Shown one piece after another: positions 51,403-59,890 of a DNA stretch of 64,000 bases (position 1 is its first letter; every line of letters begins with the position of its first letter). Source of the DNA: Janibacter indicus (GTDB lineage Bacteria; Actinomycetota; Actinomycetes; Actinomycetales; Dermatophilaceae); contig NZ_FWXN01000006.1 in assembly GCF_900176385.1 (NCBI RefSeq), positions 210,836 through 274,835 on the forward strand, given 5' to 3'. Below the pieces are notes generated by a model. The model worked only from the letters and a program-made list of their open reading frames with translations. It was not told the origin of the DNA and ran no database searches. Both the position numbers and the translations under genes were made by a program.

Positions 51403-54072
51403 GTGACGACGTTCGAGCAGGACACGAGGTCATTCGGCGACTCTGACTCCTACTCGTCCGGGCCTCCCGCCGACCGGCTGCCCCCGCAGGACCTGGGCGC
51501 CGAGCAGTCGGTCCTCGGCGGCATGCTGCTGTCCAAGGACGCGATCGCCGATGTCGGTGAGGCGGTGCGCGGGCACGACTTCTACAAGCCGGCCCACGAG
51601 CTGATCTTCGACGCGGTCATCGACCTCTACAGCCGCGGCGAGCCGGCCGACGCGATCACCGTCTCCGACGAGCTGAGCAAGCGCGGCGATCTGCAGCGCG
51701 CCGGCGGCCAGGCCTATCTGCACGACCTCATCCAGTCGGTGCCGACCGCGGCCAATGCCGGCTACTACGCGCAGATCGTCGCCGAGCGGGCGGTGCTGCG
51801 CCGCCTCGTCGAGGCCGGGACCAAGATCGTCCAGATGGGCTACGCCCAGGGCGGCGGCGACGTGGAGGAGATCGTCAACGCCGCGCAGGCCGAGGTCTAC
51901 ACCGTCGCCGAGAAGCGTGGCGGCGAGGACTACGCCCCGCTGTGGGACACGCTCAACGAGACGATGACCGAGATCGAGGTCGCCGCCGGTCGCACCGACG
52001 AGATGACCGGTGTGCCGACGGGCTTCACCGACCTCGACGAACTGACGCACGGCCTGCACCCGGGGCAGATGATCGTCGTCGCGGCCAGGCCGGCAATCGG
52101 CAAATCCACGCTGGGTGTGGACATCGCCCGCGCGGCGGCGATCCACCACCAGATGGCGACCGCGATCTTCTCCCTCGAGATGAGCCGCAGCGAGATCACC
52201 ATGCGTGTCCTCGCGGCGGAGGCGAGCATCCAACTGCAGCACCTGCGGCGGGGCAAGATGAGCGACCCCGACTGGCGCAAGCTCTCCCGCGTCGTCGGCC
52301 GAATCAGCGACAGCCCGCTCTACATCGACGACTCGCCCAACCTCGCGCTCATGGAGATCCGCGCCAAGGCGCGGCGCTTGAAGCAGCAGCACAACCTCAA
52401 ACTCATCGTCATCGACTACCTGCAGCTGATGACCTCGGGCAAGAAGGTCGAGTCCCGCCAGCAGGAGGTCTCCGAGTTTTCCCGAGCCCTCAAGCTGCTG
52501 GCCAAGGAGCTGCAGGTCCCGGTCATCGCGATCAGCCAGCTCAACCGTGGTCCAGAGCAGCGCACCGACAAGCGTCCGGCGATGAGTGACCTTCGTGAGT
52601 CCGGTTGCCTGCCCGCCGAGACGCGCATCCTGCGTGCGGACACCGGTGCAGAGACGACGATCGGAGAGCTGGTCGAGACGGGCGCCAAGGACATCGACCT
52701 GTGGGCGCTCGACGACTCCCTGCGCTACGTGAAGCGCAAGATGACGCACGCCTTCTCCACCGGCACGGCCGTCGTCTTCAAGCTGACCCTCGCCTCGGGC
52801 AAGACGGTGCGCGCGACGGAGAACCACCCCTTCCTTGCCTACGAAGGGTGGACCCCCCTCGCCCAGCTGCGGCAGGGCGATCGTGTGGCAGTGCCCCGCC
52901 ACGTCCCCTCACCGCGGGCGCTCACCGAGTGGGAGGACGCGCGCGTCATCCTGCTGGCGCACATGCTGGGCGACGGGTCCTTCGTGAAGCGTCAGCCACT
53001 GCGCTACGCGAGCGTCGACGAGGCGAACCTCGAGGTCGTCACCAAGTCCGCGCTCGCCTTCGGCATCACCACGGTCCGTGACGACTACGCGGCAGCGCGG
53101 GTCAGCACGCTGCGGCTGCGATCCCCGTTCCCCGTCGCCAGGGGCAAGCGCAATCCCTTGGCGGAGTGGCTCGACGGGCTCGGGCTCTTCGGGCTGCGCT
53201 CGCACGAGAAGTTCCTCCCCGACGAGATCTTCAGCCTGCCCAAGGTGCAGATCGCCCTCTTCATCAAGCACATCTGGGCGACCGACGGCTCGGTCACGGT
53301 CAACAAGAACGGTCGAGGGGGCCGGATCTACTACGCCTCGACCTCGCGCCGACTGGTCGACGACCTCAGCCGGCTGCTCCTGCGCTTCGGCATCCAGACG
53401 CGCCTGCGGACGACCCACAAGGACGGGTATCGCGACGGCTACACGATCGACATCTCGGGTGTCGACTCGCAGCGCAGGTTCCTGCAGGAGATCGGTGTCT
53501 TCGGCGCGCGCGGAGCGAACGCCGAGCGACTCCTCGAGATCGTCCGCGACGTCAAGGCCAACACCAATGTCGACACGATCCCCAAGCAGGTGTGGGCGGA
53601 CGTCAAGGACGTCATGTCGGACGCCGGGATGACGACGCGTGAGTTCCAGGCCGCACTCGGGACTCAGTACTGCGGCTCGGCGCTCTACGCCTCGGCTCCC
53701 TCGCGGGAGCGGCTGACCCGCGTCGCGCAGGTCCTCGACTCCGCGGAGCTGGAGCTCATGGCTGTCAACGACGTCTTCTGGGACACGGTGGTGGCGGTGG
53801 AGGCCGACGGCGTCGAAGAGGTCTATGACGCGACGGTTCTCGGTCGTCACAACTTCGTCGCCAACGGCATCGCGGTGCACAACTCGATCGAGCAAGATGC
53901 TGACCTGGTGATCCTGCTCCACCGCGACCGCGACCCCGGGTCCGAGCGCGAAGGGGAGGCCGACGTCATCGTGGCCAAGCACCGAAACGGCCCGACCGCC
54001 GACATCGTCCTCGGCTTCCAGGGTCACTACGCCCGCTTCTCGAACCTGGCGAAGGACTCCGGCGGGTTCTGA
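51403..54072 (+). CDS. dnaB: Replicative DNA helicase DnaB with intein
   Basis: DnaB unwinds the replication fork as a hexamer. The 889-residue precursor has the N-terminal DnaG-binding domain (PPQDLGAEQSVLGGMLLS, residues about 27-130), the RecA-like domain with Walker A ARPAIGKST (about residue 229), LIVIDYLQLM (Walker B, about 330) and AISQLNRGPEQRTDKRP. At residue 402 the motif SDLRESG is cut by a 426-residue intein; the C-extein resumes with SIEQDADLVILLHRD. Removal gives a 463-residue helicase of normal size. I place the start at the GTG at 51403 with GGAGGG upstream; an in-frame start at 51283 lies in the DnaA-box region. A Tn7-like element begins right after the stop. Confidence 0.95.
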   Translation: MTTFEQDTRSFGDSDSYSSGPPADRLPPQDLGAEQSVLGGMLLSKDAIADVGEAVRGHDFYKPAHELIFDAVIDLYSRGEPADAITVSDELSKRGDLQRAGGQAYLHDLIQSVPTAANAGYYAQIVAERAVLRRLVEAGTKIVQMGYAQGGGDVEEIVNAAQAEVYTVAEKRGGEDYAPLWDTLNETMTEIEVAAGRTDEMTGVPTGFTDLDELTHGLHPGQMIVVAARPAIGKSTLGVDIARAAAIHHQMATAIFSLEMSRSEITMRVLAAEASIQLQHLRRGKMSDPDWRKLSRVVGRISDSPLYIDDSPNLALMEIRAKARRLKQQHNLKLIVIDYLQLMTSGKKVESRQQEVSEFSRALKLLAKELQVPVIAISQLNRGPEQRTDKRPAMSDLRESGCLPAETRILRADTGAETTIGELVETGAKDIDLWALDDSLRYVKRKMTHAFSTGTAVVFKLTLASGKTVRATENHPFLAYEGWTPLAQLRQGDRVAVPRHVPSPRALTEWEDARVILLAHMLGDGSFVKRQPLRYASVDEANLEVVTKSALAFGITTVRDDYAAARVSTLRLRSPFPVARGKRNPLAEWLDGLGLFGLRSHEKFLPDEIFSLPKVQIALFIKHIWATDGSVTVNKNGRGGRIYYASTSRRLVDDLSRLLLRFGIQTRLRTTHKDGYRDGYTIDISGVDSQRRFLQEIGVFGARGANAERLLEIVRDVKANTNVDTIPKQVWADVKDVMSDAGMTTREFQAALGTQYCGSALYASAPSRERLTRVAQVLDSAELELMAVNDVFWDTVVAVEADGVEEVYDATVLGRHNFVANGIAVHNSIEQDADLVILLHRDRDPGSEREGEADVIVAKHRNGPTADIVLGFQGHYARFSNLAKDSGGF
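52606..53883 (+). mobile_element. Intein in dnaB with LAGLIDADG homing endonuclease
   Basis: The intein begins with Cys402 (CLPAETRILRADTG) and ends with NFVANGIAVHN before Ser828, the classic Cys...His-Asn/Ser splicing junction. The B block lies at VRATENHPFLAYEGW. A homing endonuclease is inserted, with the two LAGLIDADG-type motifs LLAHMLGDGSFV (about precursor residue 523) and IKHIWATDGSV (about 625). The host motif RESG|SIEQD is the insertion site also used by the Synechocystis DnaB intein. All splice residues look intact. No copies of the CGAAGGGG octamer fall in this 1,278-bp stretch. Confidence 0.93.
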
Positions 54073-54209
54073 TTGTAGAGAGGGGGCCTAGTTTGTACAA
54101 ACGGCTCTGTACATTGTTTACGGCCACTTGCGGCGTGTCGTTAGGAGTTTCGCCCACGGCGTGGTATTGGAGCGCCAGCGTTCGATAGTGTCGCTGTGCA
54201 GACAAAGTT
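54073..54209. other. Presumed transposon end region between dnaB and tnsA
   Basis: The sequence is clearly less GC-rich than its surroundings. It contains the palindrome GTTTGTACAAAC (54091-54102) and GTACATTGTTTAC (54110-54122), and on the minus strand GCCGTAAACAATGTAC and GCCGTTTGTAC. These short related units could be TnsB sites, but I could not find the mirror-image set at the other end. Confidence 0.4.
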
Positions 54210-54241
54210 CGAGGGCGTCCCGTTGGCCCGGGACGCCCTCG
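54210..54241 (+). terminator. 13-bp hairpin in front of tnsA
   Basis: CGAGGGCGTCCCG (54210-54222) pairs with CGGGACGCCCTCG (54229-54241), loop TTGGCC. It would keep dnaB transcription out of the transposon operon. Confidence 0.7.
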
Positions 54242-54286
54242 TGAACAACTACCTGATCCCTTGGCTGGGTGGCAGGAGGAGTCGTT

Positions 54287-55021
54287 GTGTCCACAGTAGA
54301 TGTTGCGGTGCCCGAAACTCAATCTTCGGACCCGGAGTGGTCTTTCGCTGTGGGAGGCCAGGTCGTCTCTGGCTGGGACTGGGGTGCTGGACCTCCAGAT
54401 GTGCGGCAGCTGGGGTCGGTCCGCAAGGTTCGCTCCTCGACGTACTCGCGCAACGTTCCGGTGCATGCCTTCTCGATGACAATCGGGGACGATCTGACAC
54501 TGGAGTCGGGCCTGGAGCATCAGTTGATGATGATGCTCGACCGCGACCGGGACGTCGCGTGGCTGGTGGCCCAACCGTTCCTCCTTCGGTGGTCACCGAA
54601 GAAGTCGCACTATCCCGACCTGCTCAGCGTGGGCGTCGACGGGTCGGTGACGGTGTGGGATGCGCGCCCGGCCGAGTTACAGGACATCGACTTCAATTGG
54701 AAGGTCGAGAAGACTGCTGAGGCGTGCACCGCCCGGGGGTGGAGGCACCGGGTCTTTCCCGGACTCTCTGGCGAGGAGGAGGTCAACCTGCGGTGGCTGT
54801 CGATGGCCCGCAGGCAGCAGCCGTGGATGCCAGCCGCGACGTCACGTCTACGCGAAATCACCCACGGCGCCGGCGTGACCTTCGGGGACATCGCCGCAGC
54901 CGATGAGGGCGGCTATCTGTTGTCGACACTGTGGCACCTGGCTTGGCGGGGCGACGTCGAGTTGGACCTTGCCGACCGGTGGAGCGAAGACACTCCTGTG
55001 GTCTGGGCGGGACGGTCGTGA
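54287..55021 (+). CDS. tnsA: TnsA-like transposase endonuclease subunit
   Basis: TnsA cuts the 5' ends of the element, so that with TnsB it is excised in a cut-and-paste way. The 244-residue protein has the expected nuclease residues: LESGLEHQLMMMLDRD (Glu73/Glu77), KKSHYPDLLSV (Asp111) and TVWDARP (Asp125-x-Arg127, where the standard motif has Lys). A C-terminal winged-helix-like part (AAADEGGYLLSTLWHLAWRGDVELDL) would touch TnsC. The start is the GTG at 54287, six bases after AGGAGGA. It overlaps tnsB by four bases (GTGA). Only the Lys-to-Arg change is notable. Confidence 0.85.
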   Translation: MSTVDVAVPETQSSDPEWSFAVGGQVVSGWDWGAGPPDVRQLGSVRKVRSSTYSRNVPVHAFSMTIGDDLTLESGLEHQLMMMLDRDRDVAWLVAQPFLLRWSPKKSHYPDLLSVGVDGSVTVWDARPAELQDIDFNWKVEKTAEACTARGWRHRVFPGLSGEEEVNLRWLSMARRQQPWMPAATSRLREITHGAGVTFGDIAAADEGGYLLSTLWHLAWRGDVELDLADRWSEDTPVVWAGRS

Positions 55022-57342
55022 GCGTGCGTGTCGCGCTGCACGACGGCGCGACCATCCAAGGTGAAGATGGCCGCCCGCTGCTGGTGGTGGGTGTCCGCCC
55101 GCTGAGCGTGCGCGTCGAGACCATCCACGGCGAAGTTCTCGACATTCGGTTCGAGGACCTCGAGGTCGCCGTCGGGATGCTCGATGGCCGCGTTGATGCC
55201 GTGGCGGGGCCCTTCCGGCACAAGTTCGAGAGCGTCCGTGAGGCCGCGCGCCAGTTGGCGCTCGACCGCGAGGAGATCGTCCTGACCGTCGAGACGGGCT
55301 TCGCGCGGGGACATCGTGCCTTGGCGCGCGAGGGTGAGCCCTTCTGGCCGTTCGATCCGGCAGACGGAATCTCGCTGGCTCGCAAGCTCTCGGCGATGGT
55401 CGAGCAACTGGCAGCCGAGGATGATCTGGATCGTCAGGCTAGTCGTGACCGTGAGGCAGGTCGCTCGACGCGGCCGGGTCGGATCGGGTCCCCGACCGCC
55501 AACGCCATCCGGAACTGGCACCGGGACTACTTCGGGGAACCGGGGGGACTGTTCGAGCTGGTCGATGGCCGCAGCCGGAAGGGCCGGTCGCAGTTCGACT
55601 CGTTGGACGAGGAGATCAAGGACGTGTGCAAGGGGGTCGTGGGCCGGTTCGACGGGACGGAGTCCGCAAAGCGGCAGAAGGACATCTACCGCCAGGTCCT
55701 GTCCAAGCTCAGTGCGGACGGCTTCGTGATGGAGGAGCTGCCTCGGGACACGCTGCGCAGGTACATCGCGCACGTGGTCAAGCCGTTGGGACGCACGACG
55801 CGGGCGCACAAGACGAACAAGCTGCGGACCACTGCCTCGTATTCGTCGTTCGCGACGGTCGGTGTGGGGCAGGTGGTGGCGATCGATGTGACCCGCGCGG
55901 ACAACTTTTGCTTCGACCCGTTCACCGGGTCCGCGGTCAGCGTGGAGGTGATGACGGCGATCGACCTGGCCAGCCGGGTGATCGTGGGGACGAGGGTCTT
56001 CCCCCGCAGCCCGACCGGGTTCGAGGCCGGCCTGCTGCTGGTCGACATCCTGCGGCCCTACAGCCTCGCGGTGGATCCGGCCCGGGTGGATGACTGGCGG
56101 TGGGCCGGGGTCCCGGAGCACATCGGGTTGTTCCCGCATGCACTGGCCGAAGCCGAGCGCATCGATGGGCTCGCGGGCCGGCCGTTGGTCGGTGAGCACG
56201 GCATCCCCGGTGTGCTGCCGGATGCGATCCGAGCGGATCGGGGCAGTATTTTCACCGGGACGCATTTTCGGGCGTTGTGTCGCCAGTTCGGGATCAACTT
56301 GCTGCTCTCCCGTGGTGCGCACCCGACCGACAACGCGGTCATGGAGCGCTTCTGGGAGACCCTGCAGGCCTGTTTCCAGGCCGCGCCTGGGTACAAGGGC
56401 CACAACGTATCCGAGCGGGGCTCGAAGGTCGGGCGTATCACCTTGGACAAGGCCGGTCAGCCGGTCTTCCACGGCGGTGCCCCGGCGCTGACGCCGCGGG
56501 AATTGGAGCGGCACATCCGGGAGTGGATCGCCACGACGTATCACCGCAGCCCGCACTCCAGCCTGGTGCTGGCCGACAAGAGCATCACCGCCGAGGATGC
56601 CCGGATGCGGCTGACCCCACTGGACGTCTACGACAGCCTGATGGCCGCCCAGGGGCGCATCCACGTGCTCCAGCGTGCGGACCTGATCTACGACGCGATG
56701 CCCATCCGGTGGGGCCAGATCGGCGCCAACGGCGTCGAGTTCGACGACTTGTACTACGACTGCCGAGAGCTGGATGAGTTCCGCAACGTGCGGGACTGGA
56801 CCTTCCGCTCACCTGACCAGACCGGGCACACCGGTGATCGGCGTGCCTGGGCCGGAGCGAAGGCGGCGCCGTTCTACTACGACCCTCGGGATGTCTCGGC
56901 GTACTGGCTGCGTCACCCCGACACCGACCGGATCATCCGGGTGCCGTGGCGCCGGGAGCACGAGTTGCGGGCACCGATGACCGGGGTGACGTTGCGGCAT
57001 GCGAAAGGCCTGATGAAGAAGCGCGGCGCCTACCGGGACCTCTCCCGCGACGGCATCGAGGAAGAGGTCCTGACCACCCTGAACACGGCTGACGGGTACG
57101 ACCGGTTGCGGGGGGACCCGGACCTGGCGGACTGGCACGGCAACATGCTCACCGCCGCCGCCATGCGCTCGGGCCAGTCCAAGCACGACCACGGCGAGGC
57201 GGCCTCCGCCGCCGGCGGTCGCACCCCATCGACCGGCGGAGCGCCACGCCCGCGGTCGCGCCCCGCACCGCCGGCGAAGACGACCAGGGCGCCCTGGGAG
57301 ACCGACGCCGCCGACTGGTCGAACTTGGAGGAGCAAGAATGA
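55018..57342 (+). CDS. tnsB: TnsB-like DDE transposase
   Basis: TnsB binds the transposon ends and joins the 3' ends to the target. The 774-residue protein has an N-terminal DNA-binding part (to about residue 270), a retroviral integrase-type core with D290 (VAIDVTRAD), D407 (IRADRGSIFTG) and E443 (NAVMERFWETLQ), a D-D-35-E spacing, then the Mu-type beta-barrel (RRAWAGAKAAPFYYDPRD; YWLRHPDTDRIIRVPW). The C-terminal 70 residues are Pro/Ala/Arg-rich and probably contact TnsC. All catalytic residues are intact. It is preceded by tnsA and coupled to tnsC (ATGA). Confidence 0.95.
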   Translation: MSVRVALHDGATIQGEDGRPLLVVGVRPLSVRVETIHGEVLDIRFEDLEVAVGMLDGRVDAVAGPFRHKFESVREAARQLALDREEIVLTVETGFARGHRALAREGEPFWPFDPADGISLARKLSAMVEQLAAEDDLDRQASRDREAGRSTRPGRIGSPTANAIRNWHRDYFGEPGGLFELVDGRSRKGRSQFDSLDEEIKDVCKGVVGRFDGTESAKRQKDIYRQVLSKLSADGFVMEELPRDTLRRYIAHVVKPLGRTTRAHKTNKLRTTASYSSFATVGVGQVVAIDVTRADNFCFDPFTGSAVSVEVMTAIDLASRVIVGTRVFPRSPTGFEAGLLLVDILRPYSLAVDPARVDDWRWAGVPEHIGLFPHALAEAERIDGLAGRPLVGEHGIPGVLPDAIRADRGSIFTGTHFRALCRQFGINLLLSRGAHPTDNAVMERFWETLQACFQAAPGYKGHNVSERGSKVGRITLDKAGQPVFHGGAPALTPRELERHIREWIATTYHRSPHSSLVLADKSITAEDARMRLTPLDVYDSLMAAQGRIHVLQRADLIYDAMPIRWGQIGANGVEFDDLYYDCRELDEFRNVRDWTFRSPDQTGHTGDRRAWAGAKAAPFYYDPRDVSAYWLRHPDTDRIIRVPWRREHELRAPMTGVTLRHAKGLMKKRGAYRDLSRDGIEEEVLTTLNTADGYDRLRGDPDLADWHGNMLTAAAMRSGQSKHDHGEAASAAGGRTPSTGGAPRPRSRPAPPAKTTRAPWETDAADWSNLEEQE

Positions 57343-58448
57343 AGGCCGACCTGCTGCACTCCCTGGCCTTCACTCCGCCGATCGGGCCACCGCCGATGAT
57401 CACCACCCGCGAGGCCAACTGCATGTCCGGCGAGGAGCGACGCGCCCGTGCGAGCGAGGTGCGCCGCTTCCTGGCGGGCCGCTACTTCGACTCCGACCGC
57501 GACCGCGGCATCCGGCAGCGCCTGACTGCCCTGATCGAGGGCAACGCGCAGTCGCTGACCGGGACCAAGGACGTGGCGATCGTGACCGGCGACAACGTTC
57601 TGGGCAAGTCCACGATGCTCTACCAAGTCGCCTTCGAGGCGCACCGACGCCTGGTCGCCCCGCACACCGACCCTGATGTCCGTCCCGTGACCACCGCCCG
57701 CACCATCACCGGACGCAGGGTCGAGAACCTCGAGGTCGACCACGTGCCCGTCCTCTTCCTGTCCCTGGCGGCCGGCACGACGGTGGCGAAGTTCAACGCG
57801 CAGATCGTCCAGGCCTTGGGCTACCCGCCCGGTGTCGAGAAACGCGTGCGCTACCTCGATCTCCTTGAACGACACGGTGTCCGCCTGCTGATCGTGGACG
57901 ACCTGCACCTGCTGAAAACCTCACTGAAACTGGGCCGCGAGGCGCTGGACCACCTCAAAGCCGTGGTCACCGCTGTCGGCGAGCTCGGGGCTACCGTCAT
58001 CCTCGCCGGCGCGAATCTGCACACACATCCGGTCATGGACGACCCGCAGGTGACCGGGCGGGCCTACGAGATCCCCGTCGCGCCCTATTCGGGCACCACG
58101 AAGGCCGACAGGCTGGCCTTCCAACAGTTCCTGCGTGAGTGTGCGAAGCACGCCCAGCCCTACCTTCCGGCCGGTCGGCCCGACCACATCTGGAAGGAAC
58201 TGCCACACATCTGGCTCGAACGCAGCGCCGGCTACCACCGCGACCTGCTCCAGCTGCTGCGCGACGCCACGACCGCCGCCATCGAGGACGGAACCTGGGC
58301 CATCACCGAGAAGCACCTCGCCGGCGTCACGCTGGCTGCGCGAGCCGAACGACGAAACGCAGACGCTCACGCCACGCGGCGGCGAGCGACCGCCCCGGTC
58401 GGTGACCCTTCGGCTACCGCTGCCCCAAGGTCAGGAGCCTCGGCATGA
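57339..58448 (+). CDS. tnsC: TnsC-like AAA+ ATPase
   Basis: TnsC is the ATP-dependent regulator that links target choice (TniQ) to the transposase. The 369-residue AAA+ protein has Walker A GDNVLGKST (residues 84-92), Walker B LLIVDDLHLL (Asp187, Asp188), a sensor-like ATVILAGANLH and an arginine-rich C-terminal lid. It is close in size to TniB/TnsC of short Tn7-like elements. The start ATG at 57339 overlaps the tnsB stop by four bases. It is followed by two tniQ genes, so it may take part in two target pathways. Confidence 0.93.
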   Translation: MKADLLHSLAFTPPIGPPPMITTREANCMSGEERRARASEVRRFLAGRYFDSDRDRGIRQRLTALIEGNAQSLTGTKDVAIVTGDNVLGKSTMLYQVAFEAHRRLVAPHTDPDVRPVTTARTITGRRVENLEVDHVPVLFLSLAAGTTVAKFNAQIVQALGYPPGVEKRVRYLDLLERHGVRLLIVDDLHLLKTSLKLGREALDHLKAVVTAVGELGATVILAGANLHTHPVMDDPQVTGRAYEIPVAPYSGTTKADRLAFQQFLRECAKHAQPYLPAGRPDHIWKELPHIWLERSAGYHRDLLQLLRDATTAAIEDGTWAITEKHLAGVTLAARAERRNADAHATRRRATAPVGDPSATAAPRSGASA

Positions 58449-59890
58449 CCGAGCCAGCGCCGCCGCCGCTGCCCGCTCGTCCAGACCTGCGACCCGGCGA
58501 GGACATCGCGGCCCTTCTGGCGCGCACCGCCAGCGCGAACCACACCACCGTCCGCGAGCTGACCGGCCTGCAGGTCCACTCGCGGGTCTGGGAAGAGCCC
58601 CCGGATGACCTGCTGCACCGCGTCGCGGCACTCACCTCGACCGCCGTGGACGAGCTGAGGCCAGCGACCCTGCGTGGCGCCTACCCGGGGATGGCGCCGG
58701 AGCGAGCCCGCACCGGCCGGCGGTATGCCGGTCAACCCGCCACTTGCCCCCAGTGCCAGATTGCGACCGTCGCCGCGCGGCTGAACATTGTCGTGCTGTG
58801 CCCCAACTGCGGCTGCTTCCTGCACGACGCCTACTTCCCGCACCCCAGCCACCCGGGACCCGACATCGAGGCGGTCCACCGTGAGATGCTCGCCACCCTC
58901 TGCTCAGCCGGTGAGTCTCAGCGTGCTCGAGACCGGCTGACGCGACTCGAATCTCTGATGGCCGGTCTCGAGCACGCGTTGTGGACCAACTGGCCCCCAC
59001 TCCTACCCGGAGAGTCCACCCTCTGGCGTGAGGCCGTGGTGGATTTCCTGCGCTGGGGGCTGCAACCGGGCCGGGTCGTTGCCAGGCCGCCGTACATCAG
59101 CGCGACGACCCTGGCGCTGACCTGGGCCGCTTCCGCCACACAGGCCGCGGCCCGTGACCTCGCCGACCAGATCGCCATCATGGGCGACCCGTGGTTGCCC
59201 GCCAGGGACCTGGTGCCGCGATGGCCCGACGCTCACACGGGGTGCGAGGCCGTGCTCTCCCTGATCCTGGACCACGGCATCCACGTCGGGCACATCCCTA
59301 CGACCATGCGCCGCAACCACGACCTCCTCGTGCTGCCCGAAGCGACCCGCACCATCCGCACCGCCGAGGCAGTCGCCCTGACCTCACTCGTCGCCCAGGC
59401 CCGGAACAGCGACCTCTCGATCCGCGACATCCACACGCTGCACGCAGCCACGATCAACCCTCAGGTGGCCCGGCTCGCCGAGCACATCACCGAAGACGTG
59501 GACACCTACCGCCGCCTGGCGGCCCACCTGGCCTTCCTCCTCGAAGAAGGGCTGCCGCCGCTGGCGCAGCGTCGCGAGGCGCTGCGCAACGTCAAGATGA
59601 TTCCCCACGGCGTCATCGAAGAGCTGCCGGCCGCTGCGGCGCACACGCCCGATGCCGGGAGGCTGGCAGCGGCTTGGGTGTGGCTGGATGCCACCCTCGG
59701 GCGTCCGGCTGGTGGACCACATGCCCAGATGGCCCCTCGGCTGCTGTTGGCCTTCGACCACGACATGAACCCCGAAGGCCGACTGCTCCTGCGCGACTGG
59801 TGGCAGCACCACCTGCAGCTCAGCGCCACGGTCGCCGTCGACGCCCTCCCGCGACTAGGCCGTGATCACGGTGAGCGTCGTGTCTCCTGA
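58445..59890 (+). CDS. tniQ: TniQ family target-selection protein, first copy
   Basis: TniQ/TnsD proteins recognise the target or bridge to a target-finding partner. The 481-residue product has the TniQ N terminus (ARTASANHTTVRELTGL) and zinc knuckles CPQC (Cys101, Cys104) and CPNC (Cys119, Cys122). The long C-terminal part is helical (LSIRDIHTLHAATINPQVARL, then PHAQMAPRLLLAFDHD). It is shorter than TnsD of Tn7 (about 510) but longer than Cas-associated TniQ (about 400). The ATG at 58445 overlaps the tnsC stop. Which of the two TniQ binds the dnaB end is open. Confidence 0.88.
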   Translation: MTEPAPPPLPARPDLRPGEDIAALLARTASANHTTVRELTGLQVHSRVWEEPPDDLLHRVAALTSTAVDELRPATLRGAYPGMAPERARTGRRYAGQPATCPQCQIATVAARLNIVVLCPNCGCFLHDAYFPHPSHPGPDIEAVHREMLATLCSAGESQRARDRLTRLESLMAGLEHALWTNWPPLLPGESTLWREAVVDFLRWGLQPGRVVARPPYISATTLALTWAASATQAAARDLADQIAIMGDPWLPARDLVPRWPDAHTGCEAVLSLILDHGIHVGHIPTTMRRNHDLLVLPEATRTIRTAEAVALTSLVAQARNSDLSIRDIHTLHAATINPQVARLAEHITEDVDTYRRLAAHLAFLLEEGLPPLAQRREALRNVKMIPHGVIEELPAAAAHTPDAGRLAAAWVWLDATLGRPAGGPHAQMAPRLLLAFDHDMNPEGRLLLRDWWQHHLQLSATVAVDALPRLGRDHGERRVS

